Of a DNA stretch of 35,489 nucleotides, positions 21,663-30,734 are shown piece after piece. The translations under genes were made by a program, and so were the position numbers. The stretch lies in NCBI GenBank assembly GCA_022777205.1, contig JALFGP010000075.1, positions 1-35,489 of the forward strand, read 5' to 3'. The notes beneath the pieces are model-generated. The model saw nothing but the letters and a program-made list of their open reading frames with translations. It was not told the DNA's origin and made no database searches. Source of the DNA: Rikenellaceae bacterium (GTDB lineage Bacteria > Bacteroidota > Bacteroidia > Bacteroidales > UBA932). Numbering within the stretch: position 1 is the stretch's first letter; each line of letters begins with the position of its first letter.

Positions 21663-23054
21663 TTATTTCTTCTCCACGTTAGGTTTTTCAAGTCCATATC
21701 CCTTTCTGCTGTCTTCCGCTTTGAGCCAAAGGGAGAAAAGGAAGGCAAGCACACCGAAAATGGAGAAAATGATCATTGGGACACGATAGCCGCCTGTGGC
21801 CTCAAGCACACTTCCGATGAGCAGAGGCACGAGGCAGAGGCCGATGTTCTGCACCCAGAAAATCACGCAATATGCCGAACCGAGTATCTTCTCGTCTATA
21901 ATTTTCGGAACTGATGGCCAGAGGGCTGCCGGTACCAGGGAGAAAGAAACTCCGAGGATGATGATGAGCAGGAATGCCAGCCATTTGTATGGGAATACAG
22001 GAAGCAGGAAAGCAAAGCTGAGGTGGCAGGCTATCATTATGAGTGCGCCGAGCATGAGCATTGAGGCTCCCTTACCCTTGAAATCCAGAAATCCTCCGAG
22101 GAAAGGAGTAAGCACCATTGCCAGAATAGGGAAAAAGCTGAAAAGGCGGGATGCGGTCTCAGCAGTCACGCCGAGGGTTTCCTCAAGGAAGTTCGGAGCA
22201 TATCTTTGGAACGGGAAGATGGCGCTGTAATAGAGCACGCAGAGCATTGCCACTATCCAGAACATCTTGCTGGTGAAGATTTTGCCAAGGTCCCTGATAT
22301 GGAATTCATCCTCTGCGGAATGCTCCGATGTGGCCTGTCCGGCAGCCTCAAGCTGTTTGTCGAACTTGGAGTCCATCACGGTGAACACGAAGAAATTGAT
22401 GAGACCTATCAAAAGCAACGCGGTGCAGAATCCAAGCGGAGCCGCTATTGCAGCTGAAGGGAAGGCGGAAGAAATGAGAGGAGAAATCCACATCACCGCG
22501 AAGACTCCCAAACGCGCAATGGCCATTTCCAAACCCATAGCCAGAGCCATCTCCTTACCCTTGAACCACTTGGCAAGAATCTTGGAAACGGTGGTGCCAG
22601 CCATTTCACAGCCACATCCGAAAATCATAAATCCAAGGCAGGCCAGTTTTGCACTTCCCGGAAGGGCAACCCACCAGCTGTCCAGCCAGGCACAGAAAGC
22701 CGTTCCCTGGAACCAGTCGGAAATGCCTATGAACTTGATTATTGCACCTCCAACCATCAGGCCTGCAGAAAGAAGCCCAGTGAATCTCACACCCATCTTG
22801 TCCAGAATGATTCCGGCAAAAATGAGAAAGAGACAGAATACGTTGAGAAAATATTCGGATGCCGCATAGGTGCCGAAAGTGGAGCTTGTCCATCCGAGAC
22901 CGCCTTCAGCAACGGATTTTTCAATCATTGACTTGAGAGGTGACATCACGTCCACGAACATATACGCGAAGAACATCATAGATGCCACGAGAATCAGAAC
23001 GCCCCATCTTGCCACAGGGTTGTCGTTCATCAGTTTTTTCACTGCTTCTGCCAT
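21663..23054 (-). CDS. MFS transporter, substrate unknown
   Basis: A 463-residue major facilitator superfamily protein with about twelve hydrophobic segments. A typical cytoplasmic loop motif DKMGVRFTG follows the second segment, and the middle loop is charged. I chose ATG 23054 because the frame further upstream (to 23102) runs into the -7 element and is not family-like. The substrate cannot be deduced. The gene lies 11 bp upstream of dxs, so the two are likely co-transcribed, but no functional link to isoprenoid synthesis is evident. A -7 element stands about 30 bp upstream. Confidence 0.88.
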   Translation of the reverse strand: MAEAVKKLMNDNPVARWGVLILVASMMFFAYMFVDVMSPLKSMIEKSVAEGGLGWTSSTFGTYAASEYFLNVFCLFLIFAGIILDKMGVRFTGLLSAGLMVGGAIIKFIGISDWFQGTAFCAWLDSWWVALPGSAKLACLGFMIFGCGCEMAGTTVSKILAKWFKGKEMALAMGLEMAIARLGVFAVMWISPLISSAFPSAAIAAPLGFCTALLLIGLINFFVFTVMDSKFDKQLEAAGQATSEHSAEDEFHIRDLGKIFTSKMFWIVAMLCVLYYSAIFPFQRYAPNFLEETLGVTAETASRLFSFFPILAMVLTPFLGGFLDFKGKGASMLMLGALIMIACHLSFAFLLPVFPYKWLAFLLIIILGVSFSLVPAALWPSVPKIIDEKILGSAYCVIFWVQNIGLCLVPLLIGSVLEATGGYRVPMIIFSIFGVLAFLFSLWLKAEDSRKGYGLEKPNVEKK

Positions 23055-23084
23055 ACTTAAATAGTTAAAAAATTCAAAATCACG

Positions 23085-23092
23085 CAAATATA
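23085..23092 (-). promoter_or_regulatory. -7 element for the MFS-dxs unit
   Basis: TATATTTG on the minus strand matches TAnnTTTG and ends 30 bases before the MFS start. A T-run ending in G (23110-23104) lies 11 bases upstream of it instead of a TTTG at 19. Confidence 0.5.
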
Positions 23093-23113
23093 CGAAATTC
23101 ACACAAAAAATGC

Positions 23114-23473
23114 CTATGCCTGGCGGTCGGCGCGGGTCCCCAAAAGCTGGACTGTGTCCGCAAGAATCTCAAGGCTTTCGTGGACTTTGTTGTCCTTGTC
23201 CGTCCAACTGCGCGTGCGTATCCGGCCCTCGACATAGATCTGTGTCCCTTTGCGGACATATTTGTCTATAATTTCGGCGTTGCTGCGCCAGGCGGTGACA
23301 TTATGCCACTCCGTGTGTTCCTTGAGATTGCCTTCACGGTCACGATAGCGTTCATTGGTGGCAAGGCGCAACGATGCCACTTTCACGCTGTCCTGGGCCG
23401 AAGCGCCCTCCAGATATCGGATTTCAGGATCGGCTCCGACATTGCCGATTAGCATCACTTTATTCAGACTCAT
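23114..23473 (-). CDS. ssb: Single-stranded DNA-binding protein, short form
   Basis: A 119-residue OB-fold protein of the SSB family. LNKVMLIGNVGADPEIRY starts the fold, and WHNVTAWRSNAEIIDKYVRKG and the strand IYVEGRIRTRSW follow, so DNA binding should be intact. It ends shortly after the OB fold (LLGTRADRQA). The glycine-rich linker and the acidic tip (DDDIPF-like) that recruits replication and repair partners are absent. It may therefore be a secondary SSB, with the main copy elsewhere. It is 7 bp downstream of aroE, at the end of the lysS operon. Confidence 0.93.
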   Translation of the reverse strand: MSLNKVMLIGNVGADPEIRYLEGASAQDSVKVASLRLATNERYRDREGNLKEHTEWHNVTAWRSNAEIIDKYVRKGTQIYVEGRIRTRSWTDKDNKVHESLEILADTVQLLGTRADRQA

Positions 23474-23480
23474 AGCATTG

Positions 23481-24272
23481 TCATTTCAGGACAGCCGCCA
23501 TTGCAGCGGAGTCGGGGTTGCGTCCGGTCATCAGAGAATAACCCGTAACAGCCTGCATCAGAAGCCATTCCTCGCCTCGGATGAGTTCAGTTTCCGCACA
23601 TATACGGGAAAGCAGCTCGACTGAAAAAGAAGGATTGCGGTAATTTGCCTCAATGAGGATTTTCGGTCCCCGTGCAAGGGGCTCTTCCGGGAGGACGGTC
23701 CACAATGGGGCGGATGCGGTGTAAATCACCACTTCAGCCTCCCCGAAAGCCTTGAAGAACTGTTCTGCAGGAAGGACAGTCAGACTCTTTGAAGAGAGAG
23801 CAAGACGGTGGGAATAATCCAAAGCCCTTGACAGACTGCGGTTTATCATAGATACCTTCATTCCGCAAGTGAGAGCAGCCACTGCAGCCGCCTTGCCGGC
23901 CCCTCCTGCCCCGACGACAAGACAACTCCTGTCCAGGAAATGATCCCCGCCGAAAGCCTTCTTGAGCAGGGCAGCAACACCAGTGCAGTCCGAATTCCAT
24001 GCGCTCACACCCTTGGGCGTCTGGACCAGAATATTTGCCGCACCTATGAGTTCACATTCACGGCTGCGGATTTTTGCCTTTTCAAAGGCCAGTTCCTTGA
24101 AGGGAGCAGTCACGTTCACCGCCTGATAGCGTTTGAGAAAAATCCTCCAGGCTGTGTCAAAGTCCTCCTGTTCCACAAGCTCGTAATCATAGCGTCCGTC
24201 ATACCCCGCCTTGAAAAGGGAGGGGCTGAGCGAATGTGCTATGGGATATCCCAGAAGACCGAATCTCTGCAT
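23481..24272 (-). CDS. aroE: Shikimate dehydrogenase
   Basis: A 263-residue NADPH-dependent enzyme reducing 3-dehydroshikimate to shikimate. Substrate-binding motif HSLSPSLF lies near the N-terminus, the catalytic lysine is in NVTAPFKELAFEKA, NSDCTG follows, and the nucleotide-binding loop is VVGAGGAGKAAA. I chose ATG 24272 (MQRFGLLGYPIAHS), which starts 4 bp after the upstream methyltransferase gene. The longer frame would overlap that gene by some 47 bases. It works with the aroB, aroDA and aroC genes about 7 kb away in this window. Confidence 0.93.
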   Translation of the reverse strand: MQRFGLLGYPIAHSLSPSLFKAGYDGRYDYELVEQEDFDTAWRIFLKRYQAVNVTAPFKELAFEKAKIRSRECELIGAANILVQTPKGVSAWNSDCTGVAALLKKAFGGDHFLDRSCLVVGAGGAGKAAAVAALTCGMKVSMINRSLSRALDYSHRLALSSKSLTVLPAEQFFKAFGEAEVVIYTASAPLWTVLPEEPLARGPKILIEANYRNPSFSVELLSRICAETELIRGEEWLLMQAVTGYSLMTGRNPDSAAMAAVLK

Positions 24273-24276
24273 ATTT

Positions 24277-25131
24277 TCACTTGTTTCTCTGACGTACAGC
24301 CTCATACAGAAGCACTGTGGCACTCACCGAGACGTTCAGCGAGTCCATCCTGCCCAACATAGGGATTCTGATGTGGGCATCCGCAGCATCTCTCCACTGC
24401 CGACTCAATCCCGTGGCTTCAGCACCCATTACTATTGCCGCAGCCCCTGACATATCAGTCTCATAATAGAGGGAAGAGTCCTGCAACTGTGCAGTCAATA
24501 TCTTTATATTCAATGACTTCAAAAAGGAAATGGTTTCTTCCGAAGAAGCTGCCGCAAGCTGGACACCAAAGACAGAACCAACGCTGGAACGTATGAGATT
24601 GGGATTGTAAAGGTCGGTCAAAGGATCGCACACAATGACTGCATCCGCTCCGGCGGCATCTGCACTCCTGAGAACCGCACCCAGATTACCGGGTTTCTCT
24701 ACGGCCTCAAGAACCATAACAAGAGGATTGGTCCCCAAATGCAAGTCCTTGAGCCCGTGAGTCTTGGCCTTCACTGTCGCCACCACTCCCTCCGTACTGC
24801 CCCTATATGCCAGTTTTTCGTAAAGATGGTCCGGAACCTCTATGACATTCAAGTCAGGATTCAGGGACAATGCCTTGGAAATCAGCACGTCTGCACCTTC
24901 CTTGAATTCTATGCTCCCGTTTTCGGAAAATATGGCACCGGACAGGGATTCACAAACGAAGATGGTCTGGGGTACATAAGCGGCATCGAGACAATGGCCG
25001 AGTTCCCTCTGTCCCTCCACGACAAAAAGGCCGGTTTCCCGCCTCGCCCTGGATTTTTCGGCAAGACGGAGCAGCTCCTTGATGCGGGGATTCTGTCCCG
25101 AAGTGATTCTCTCCCTTTTCAAAGCCGGCAA
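24277..25131 (-). CDS. TrmH/SpoU-family RNA 2'-O-methyltransferase
   Basis: A 284-residue SAM-dependent RNA ribose methyltransferase with the trefoil-knot SPOUT fold. The N-terminal substrate-binding part begins ITSGQNPRIKELLRL with FVVEGQREL. The catalytic domain has motif 1 (NLGAVLRSADAAGA), motif 2 (IVMGAEATGLS) and motif 3 (IPMLGRMDSLNVSVSATVLLYE). The likely target is rRNA or tRNA; the exact base is unknown. No ATG exists near the family N-terminus: the best start is TTG at 25131, directly after the lysS stop (TAA|TTG), with AGGAAG about ten bases upstream. This suggests coupled translation with lysS. Confidence 0.9.
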   Translation of the reverse strand: MPALKRERITSGQNPRIKELLRLAEKSRARRETGLFVVEGQRELGHCLDAAYVPQTIFVCESLSGAIFSENGSIEFKEGADVLISKALSLNPDLNVIEVPDHLYEKLAYRGSTEGVVATVKAKTHGLKDLHLGTNPLVMVLEAVEKPGNLGAVLRSADAAGADAVIVCDPLTDLYNPNLIRSSVGSVFGVQLAAASSEETISFLKSLNIKILTAQLQDSSLYYETDMSGAAAIVMGAEATGLSRQWRDAADAHIRIPMLGRMDSLNVSVSATVLLYEAVRQRNK

Positions 25132-26652
25132 TTATTTCACTTCCTTGGGCCTCATCTGAGGGAAGAAGAGCACGTCCTGAATGGTCGGCTGGTTGGTCAT
25201 AAACATAGTCAGACGGTCGATGCCCATACCCATTCCGGAAGTCGGAGGCATACCGTATTCCAGAGCCCTCACGAAGTCCATATCGATGTACATTGCCTCA
25301 TCGTCGCCTTTCTCGTCCTTGAGACGGGCCTGCTCCTTGAAACGGTCCAGCTGGTCAATAGGGTCGTTGAGTTCGGAATAGGCATTTGCGAGTTCCTTGC
25401 CGCATACGAAAAGTTCGAAACGCTCGGTGAGTTCCGGATTTTCGCGGTGTCTCTTGGTGAGCGGGGACATTTCCACAGGGTAGTCCGTGATGAAAGTAGG
25501 CTGCACAAGATGCTCCTCGCAATATTCCCCGAAAATGGCATCGATGAGTTTGCCCTTGCCCATAGTCTTGTCCACCTCGACGTGAAGTTGTTTGCAGGTC
25601 TCAATGAGTTGTGCCTCGTCCATCCCGCTCACGTCCACGCCTGCATATTCCTTGATTGCCTGCAGGATAGGAAGACGGCGGTAAGGCGGTTTGAAGTCCA
25701 CCTGCTTGTCGCCTATGGTGAGAACGGTGGTGCCGTGGAGTTTGAGGGCGATTTTTTCGAGCATCTTCTCCACGAATTCCATCATCCAGATATAGTCCTT
25801 GTAGGCCACATAGATTTCCATACAGGTGAATTCCGGATTGTGGGTCTTGTCCATACCCTCGTTCCTGAAATCCTTTGCAAATTCATAGACACCTGAATAT
25901 CCTCCCACGATGAGCCTCTTGAGATAGAGCTCGTTGGCGATGCGCAAATACAGAGGAATGTCCAGTGCATTGTGGTGGGTTATGAACGGACGGGCTGTAG
26001 CACCTCCCGGAATACCCTGAAGAATAGGGGTTTCCACCTCAAGACAGCCGGCCTCGTTGAAATATTCCCTCATAGTGGAAATGATCTGGCTTCTCTTGAT
26101 GAAGGTATCCCTCACTTGAGGGTTCACTATGAGGTCCACATATCTCTGACGGTATTTGAGCTCGGGGTCGCTGAAAGCATCGAAAACCTCACCGTCTTTT
26201 TCCTTGACTATAGGAAGCACGCGAAGGGATTTGCTCAGGAGTGTGAGCTCTTTGGCGTGGACGGAAAGCTGTCCGGTTTGGGTGATGAAGGCATAGCCCT
26301 TGATGCCTATGATGTCGCCTATGTCGAGGAGTTTCTTGAAGACGGTATTGTACATAGTCTTGTCCTCGCCCGGGCATATTTCATCACGCTTGACATACAC
26401 CTGAATTCTGCCTGTCTCGTCCTGAAGTTCGATGAAGGAAGCCGCGCCCATAATCCTGCGGGTCATAATTCTTCCGGCAATGCATACATCCGCAAAATTG
26501 CCCTTCTCGGGGTCGTAACCCTCCTTGATGGCTCCTGCAGTCGCATTCACCGGGTACAGAGGTGCCGGATAAGGCTCAATGCCCAATTCGCGGAGTTTGC
26601 CCAGGGCATCCCTGCGGCCCTGTTCCTGTTCGTTTAAGTCGTTTACGCTCAT
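25132..26652 (-). CDS. lysS: Lysyl-tRNA synthetase, class II
   Basis: A 506-residue class II enzyme charging tRNA-Lys. The N-terminal OB-fold anticodon-binding domain covers about residues 55-145 ([18 protein letters not shown]...). The catalytic core has motif 2 ([20 protein letters not shown]) and motif 3 ([14 protein letters not shown]). Length is normal for bacterial LysS. The first gene of an apparent operon with the RNA methyltransferase, aroE and ssb. A TACCTTTG -7 element lies about 65 bp upstream. Confidence 0.97.
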   Translation of the reverse strand: MSVNDLNEQEQGRRDALGKLRELGIEPYPAPLYPVNATAGAIKEGYDPEKGNFADVCIAGRIMTRRIMGAASFIELQDETGRIQVYVKRDEICPGEDKTMYNTVFKKLLDIGDIIGIKGYAFITQTGQLSVHAKELTLLSKSLRVLPIVKEKDGEVFDAFSDPELKYRQRYVDLIVNPQVRDTFIKRSQIISTMREYFNEAGCLEVETPILQGIPGGATARPFITHHNALDIPLYLRIANELYLKRLIVGGYSGVYEFAKDFRNEGMDKTHNPEFTCMEIYVAYKDYIWMMEFVEKMLEKIALKLHGTTVLTIGDKQVDFKPPYRRLPILQAIKEYAGVDVSGMDEAQLIETCKQLHVEVDKTMGKGKLIDAIFGEYCEEHLVQPTFITDYPVEMSPLTKRHRENPELTERFELFVCGKELANAYSELNDPIDQLDRFKEQARLKDEKGDDEAMYIDMDFVRALEYGMPPTSGMGMGIDRLTMFMTNQPTIQDVLFFPQMRPKEVK

Positions 26653-26715
26653 AAGTCTATATTTTTCTTGTTATATCATTCCGGTGCGCACGGGTGATTG
26701 TATGCGCGCAATTTG

Positions 26716-26723
26716 CAAAGGTA
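26716..26723 (-). promoter_or_regulatory. -7 element for the lysS operon
   Basis: TACCTTTG on the minus strand fits TAnnTTTG and would give a leader of about 60 nt before the lysS ATG. No TTTG stands at 19-base spacing. The leader contains GTGCGCAC and GCGCGC dyads, but no terminator or T-box is visible. Confidence 0.5.
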
Positions 26724-26803
26724 CGCAAAAAATTTTTTCTCACGCTTATTCTTAAGTAATCCTCAAAAAATCATTTTTATTCCGCTTTTTGAAATTGTTT
26801 GAG

Positions 26804-26811
26804 TATCTTTG
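26804..26811 (+). promoter_or_regulatory. -7 element for recJ
   Basis: TATCTTTG fits TAnnTTTG, about 48 bases before the recJ ATG. A T-run ending in G (26786-26791) lies 12 bases upstream. A purine-rich AAGGTAAGGA directly precedes the start and may serve as ribosome binding site. Confidence 0.55.
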
Positions 26812-26859
26812 CAAGGAATGCGCGGCTGGTCCGGCAGGTTTTGCAAAAGGTAAGGAACG

Positions 26860-28587
26860 ATGGAAAAGAAATGGGTCATCAAGGAATGCTTGAATGAGGA
26901 TGCAGTGAACGAGTTGTCGCTGGCGCTTGGCATCGACCCTGTCCTTGCCAGGCTGCTGGTGCAAAGAGGCATCACGACCTTTGAAGAAGCCCGGGCATTT
27001 TTCCGTCCGTCGATGGACAGCCTGCACGACCCTTTCCTGATGAAGGATATGGACAAAGCCGTAGATAGGCTGGAAAGAGCTCTGCGCTCGGATGAAAAGA
27101 TTCTGGTCTATGGCGACTACGATGTGGACGGCACCACTGCTGTTTCCCTCGTATATTCATTCCTGAAACGCTTTTCCAAGAAGGTGGGATTCTATATTCC
27201 CGACCGGTATGACGAAGGCTACGGTGTGTCCACCAAGGGCATCAACTGGGCAGAGGAAAACGGTTACAGTCTCATTATCACATTGGATTGCGGAATCAAG
27301 GCAATAGAAAGGGTGAAATACGCTTCCGGCAAGGGCATAGATATGATAATCTGCGACCACCATCTCCCGGAAAACGAAATTCCTGCGGCGGTGGCGGTGC
27401 TGGACCCGAAGAGGGAGGACTGCCATTATCCTTTTGACGACCTGTCGGGCTGCGGAGTGGGCTTCAAGCTGATGCAGGCCCTTGCCATATCCAAGGGCAT
27501 AGCGGCCGAGGAACTGGATTCACTGCTGGACCTGCTGGCTGTGAGCATCGCTTCCGACCTGGTGTCCGTCAAAGGGGAAAACAGAATCCTGGCACATTTC
27601 GGGCTCAAACGCCTGAACGAGAATCCTTGCCAAGGACTTAGGGCAATGATCAGCCTCTCGGGATTGGAGCCGGGACACCTCACCATAGATGACATAGTAT
27701 TCAAGATAGGGCCCCGCATCAATGCTGCCGGCAGGATGGAATCAGGAAAGTCGGCAGTGGACCTGCTGACGGCCACCGATGCCAGGACAGCGAACGAGGC
27801 AGCCGAGGAAATCAACCGCTTCAACACCCAGAGAAAGGACATAGACCGTCAGAACACCAAGGAGGCTATGGATATGGTTTCAGAAGGCAGATGTCTTTCC
27901 TTCAACAACGCCACCATAGTCTATAACCCTTCCTGGCACAAGGGAGTGGTGGGAATTGTGGCCTCAAGGCTGGTGGAGGCATTCTTCAAACCTACCATAG
28001 TGCTCACCAAGGCCAACGGGTTCGTGAGCGGTTCAGCCAGGAGCGTACCCGGCTTTGATCTGTACGAAGCCATAGAGAGTTGCGCCGACCTTCTGGAGAA
28101 TTTCGGAGGGCATCTCTATGCGGCAGGAATGACCATGAAGGAGGAAAATCTTCCGGAATTCTGCCGCCGTATTGAAAATTTCATTTCAGGCAAGATAATC
28201 CCCCAGATGCAGACTCCCGTCGTGAATATAGACGCAAAAATCTGTTTTTCACACATAACCCCTAAGTTCCTGAGAATTCTGAAGCAGTTCCAGCCTTTCG
28301 GTCCAGAAAACACAATGCCGGTCTTCCTTACGGAGAATGTCTATGACAACGGGAACGGACGCAAGGTGGGAGCGGAAGGAGGACACCTCAAGCTGGAACT
28401 CATCGAAGAGACCAATCCGGGCTGGCACATTTCCGCAATCGGCTTCAATATGTCCGAGTCCTTTGACTACATCAGGGGCGGAAATCCTTTCGACATCTGC
28501 TATTCCATAGTCGAGAACTATTATCGCGGCACCTCAACTATGCAGCTCAGAATCAAGGATATACATCGCCGGGATGACGAAATTTGA
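26860..28587 (+). CDS. recJ: Single-stranded-DNA-specific exonuclease RecJ
   Basis: A 575-residue 5'-3' exonuclease for single-stranded DNA in recombination and mismatch repair. The DHH domain contains DYDVDGT (86-92), LDCGIK (near 142-147) and CDHHLPE (165-171), the manganese-binding motifs. The DHHA1 domain follows with GPRINAAGRM and GSARSVPGFDLYEA, HLYAAGM, and a C-terminal OB-like domain. Length is normal. It is transcribed divergently from lysS, and the promoters share a 207-bp gap. Downstream, the gene converges with the CDF transporter across 45 bp that holds no evident terminator. Confidence 0.96.
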   Translation: MEKKWVIKECLNEDAVNELSLALGIDPVLARLLVQRGITTFEEARAFFRPSMDSLHDPFLMKDMDKAVDRLERALRSDEKILVYGDYDVDGTTAVSLVYSFLKRFSKKVGFYIPDRYDEGYGVSTKGINWAEENGYSLIITLDCGIKAIERVKYASGKGIDMIICDHHLPENEIPAAVAVLDPKREDCHYPFDDLSGCGVGFKLMQALAISKGIAAEELDSLLDLLAVSIASDLVSVKGENRILAHFGLKRLNENPCQGLRAMISLSGLEPGHLTIDDIVFKIGPRINAAGRMESGKSAVDLLTATDARTANEAAEEINRFNTQRKDIDRQNTKEAMDMVSEGRCLSFNNATIVYNPSWHKGVVGIVASRLVEAFFKPTIVLTKANGFVSGSARSVPGFDLYEAIESCADLLENFGGHLYAAGMTMKEENLPEFCRRIENFISGKIIPQMQTPVVNIDAKICFSHITPKFLRILKQFQPFGPENTMPVFLTENVYDNGNGRKVGAEGGHLKLELIEETNPGWHISAIGFNMSESFDYIRGGNPFDICYSIVENYYRGTSTMQLRIKDIHRRDDEI

Positions 28588-28632
28588 GACAGTCTATCCG
28601 GCAAATTCCAGACTAAACAAGCAGGTTGCCAA

Positions 28633-29574
28633 CTAATCGGCATCCTCCGACGGCTCGATATGCAGGGAAATCTGAGTCTGGCTGCCCAGGCTTTTCTTGA
28701 GGGCAATTTCGATTTTCGTGCAGATGTCGTGAGCCTTTTCCACAGTATCATCCGGATTCACCACCACGTGGGCTTCCATAATGACCGAAGGACCATTGCG
28801 TCTGGTCTTGAGGTCGTGTGCGCTGACCACCCCTTCCACGGAGGTGATGGTGTTCATAATGCCATTCTCAACATCCTCAGGCAGAGAGACTTCCAGCAGG
28901 TCCTGAATTGAAGGCACAGCCATTTTCACGCCCACGACAATAATCATTATGCCTATGACACAGGATGCCAGCGGGTCCAGAATCACCCATTTCTGCCCCA
29001 GCAACATAGCAGCACCGATAGCCAGAAAAGAACCTATTGAAGACAGGGAATCGGAACGGTGGTGCCAGGCATTGGCAATGGTCGCAGGGCTATTCTCCTC
29101 CCGGCCTATCTTTGATGTCACCTGATAGAGAATTTCCTTGGAGACAATGGAAATGAATGCCGCAGCAAGGGCTATCCAACCCGGAGACTGCACTTGGGCT
29201 CCCCCTATGATGGCTATTGCGGACTCCACTCCGTCAGCTATGAGCTTACCTGCAACCACAAGCAGCATAACTGCAACCACAAGGGTGGCGAAGGTTTCAT
29301 ACTTGCCGTGCCCGAAGTCGTGGTCCTTGTCCCGGCCCTTTGAAGAAATGTGTATTGATACCAGAACGACAATGTCGCTGAGCAAATCCGAAAACGAATG
29401 CACGCCGTCGGCCAGCATAGCCGCACTGTGACCCACGAAACCTGCAAGTATTTTTCCCACTGAAAGCAAACAGTTCACGACCGAGCCCCACAGGGTGACA
29501 CGGGTAATCCGTTTTTCGCGGCGGATTGAATTTGCATCCGAATCTGCCGCAGCATTGAATTTTTCTGATTTCAT
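28633..29574 (-). CDS. Cation diffusion facilitator (CDF) metal transporter
   Basis: A 313-residue member of the CDF family, exporting divalent metals (zinc, iron, cobalt or manganese) against protons. The membrane metal site is visible as ADGVHSFSD (D56, H59 and D63) and again as HHRSD in a later helix. DHDFGHGKYE precedes the third span. The C-terminal cytoplasmic domain (about 225-313) with HDLKTRRNGPSVIMEAHV and the tail ISLHIEPSE is complete. Metal specificity is uncertain: the second site begins H-H-x-x-D, and such variants do not allow a safe call. It starts 10 bp after the CBM9-like gene. Confidence 0.92.
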   Translation of the reverse strand: MKSEKFNAAADSDANSIRREKRITRVTLWGSVVNCLLSVGKILAGFVGHSAAMLADGVHSFSDLLSDIVVLVSIHISSKGRDKDHDFGHGKYETFATLVVAVMLLVVAGKLIADGVESAIAIIGGAQVQSPGWIALAAAFISIVSKEILYQVTSKIGREENSPATIANAWHHRSDSLSSIGSFLAIGAAMLLGQKWVILDPLASCVIGIMIIVVGVKMAVPSIQDLLEVSLPEDVENGIMNTITSVEGVVSAHDLKTRRNGPSVIMEAHVVVNPDDTVEKAHDICTKIEIALKKSLGSQTQISLHIEPSEDAD

Positions 29575-29584
29575 TAAGTAAAGA

Positions 29585-30232
29585 TTATTTGCAATGTATT
29601 TCCCTGAAAAATTCCGGACGATGGTAGTCCGGAGACGGGGTCTGTACAGGGAACATAGTTATGTAATGCGGACAGGACAGTTCATCTCCGCATTTGTAGA
29701 AATTACCTTTCAGTCTTGCTCCCTGCCAGGTTTTCAGAGCATCTCCGAAGAGTGCGCCGCAAGGTATTGCAACCCTCAGGCTCCACAGGTTGTCTCCACA
29801 TATTTCATTGAAAGGCCTGCAGCCGTAAGTGGAAGATGCAAGAACCGAATTCAGGACCTCCATTGGTGCAGGAGTGGCATTGCGGCGTCCGGGGCGGCGG
29901 GACATACAGAGTGTGCCTATTGCATTCCACTCGAAATTGTAATACTGTTCTGCACCTTCCGGCATTACGAAAAACTCAACGCAACTGTCCTTGTACACAT
30001 CGCATCCGTTTTGAGTTTCGAGAGCCCTTGTGCATTTTTCCCGGACCTGATATTCCAGGAAAAGATGGCTGTCGTTGTGAAATGCACGGACATCCACCAG
30101 AGGACGGTAGGGAAACTCCCCGGCCCAGTTCAGACATTCGAGAGTCATAGGATGCAGACTGGCGAAAAAATGGTCGTCAAGTATGAGTTGGCGTGCCGGA
30201 ATATCGACACCAAGTCGTGAAATTTCAATCAT
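29585..30232 (-). CDS. CBM9-like carbohydrate-binding family protein
   Basis: A 215-residue protein of the CBM9-like/DOMON-type family common in Bacteroidota. Family landmarks are WAGEFPYRPLVDVRAFHND, YKDSCVEFFVMPEG, YYNFEWNAIGTL, LRVAIP and the C-terminal GNFYKCGDELSCPHYITMFP followed by DYHRPEFF. No signal peptide is visible from the chosen ATG 30232, so it may be cytoplasmic; the longer frame to 30289 adds no better N-terminus. Ligand unknown: relatives are annotated as sugar-binding mainly by fold. It precedes the CDF gene on the same strand by 10 bp. Confidence 0.8.
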   Translation of the reverse strand: MIEISRLGVDIPARQLILDDHFFASLHPMTLECLNWAGEFPYRPLVDVRAFHNDSHLFLEYQVREKCTRALETQNGCDVYKDSCVEFFVMPEGAEQYYNFEWNAIGTLCMSRRPGRRNATPAPMEVLNSVLASSTYGCRPFNEICGDNLWSLRVAIPCGALFGDALKTWQGARLKGNFYKCGDELSCPHYITMFPVQTPSPDYHRPEFFREIHCK

Positions 30233-30293
30233 TTTCAAAAAATTTTGATAATTTTGTCCTCGGGCCCGCATTTTAGCGCTCTGCGGCAAAAGG

Positions 30294-30309
30294 TTTGTAA
30301 AGTTACAAA
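30294..30309 (+). promoter_or_regulatory. Palindromic operator candidate upstream of desulfoferrodoxin
   Basis: TTTGTAAAGTTACAAA is a perfect 7-2-7 palindrome 35 bases before the dfx ATG, in the gap shared with the divergent CBM9-like gene. Its first TTTG could also be the -33 element, placing the -7 near 30317-30324, although the sequence there is a poor match. Which regulator binds is unknown; a redox-responsive repressor would fit the gene. Confidence 0.45.
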
Positions 30310-30344
30310 ACTGTCCTGTAATAACAACACTAAAACACTTTAAT

Positions 30345-30734
30345 ATGGAACTGAAAATCTACAGATGCCGCCATTGCGGCAACATTGTCCTCCATCTCAA
30401 GTCCAGCGGCGTATCCGTGTTCTGCTGCGGTGAAAAAATGGAAAAGTTGGTTCCAAACACCACAGAAGCGGCTACGGAAAAGCATATTCCTGAGGTAAGC
30501 CGTCTTGGGGATACCGTAAAAGTGAGCGTCGGAAGTGTGCTCCATCCTATGACAGAGGAACACTACATCGAATGGATTGCCCTTTCAAGCAATGAGGGAG
30601 TACAAATCAAATGGCTCAAGCCCGGAGAGGCACCTATTGCCGAATTCAAGCTCACAGATCCCGAAAGCATCGTGGAAGTCTATGCCTATTGCAACCTCCA
30701 CGGACTTTGGAAGAAGGAAGTCTTTACAGTTTAA
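30345..30734 (+). CDS. dfx: Desulfoferrodoxin (superoxide reductase)
   Basis: A 129-residue non-haem iron enzyme reducing superoxide to hydrogen peroxide without producing oxygen, suited to anaerobes. The desulforedoxin-type N-terminal iron site is complete (C8, C11, C27, C28). The catalytic site is also complete: E45-K46-H47, H67 in LHPM, H73 in EEHYIEW, and C116 and H119 in YCNLHGLW. This is thus the two-iron form. A palindrome stands upstream. Its stop TAA overlaps the aroC stop in a shared TTAA, so the two genes converge with no terminator between them. Confidence 0.95.
   Translation: MELKIYRCRHCGNIVLHLKSSGVSVFCCGEKMEKLVPNTTEAATEKHIPEVSRLGDTVKVSVGSVLHPMTEEHYIEWIALSSNEGVQIKWLKPGEAPIAEFKLTDPESIVEVYAYCNLHGLWKKEVFTV

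Noticed and set aside
24739..25896. A 385-codon plus-strand frame opposite lysS and the methyltransferase gene
   Set aside because: Leucine/histidine-rich shadow of conserved minus-strand genes without a promoter or ribosome binding site.
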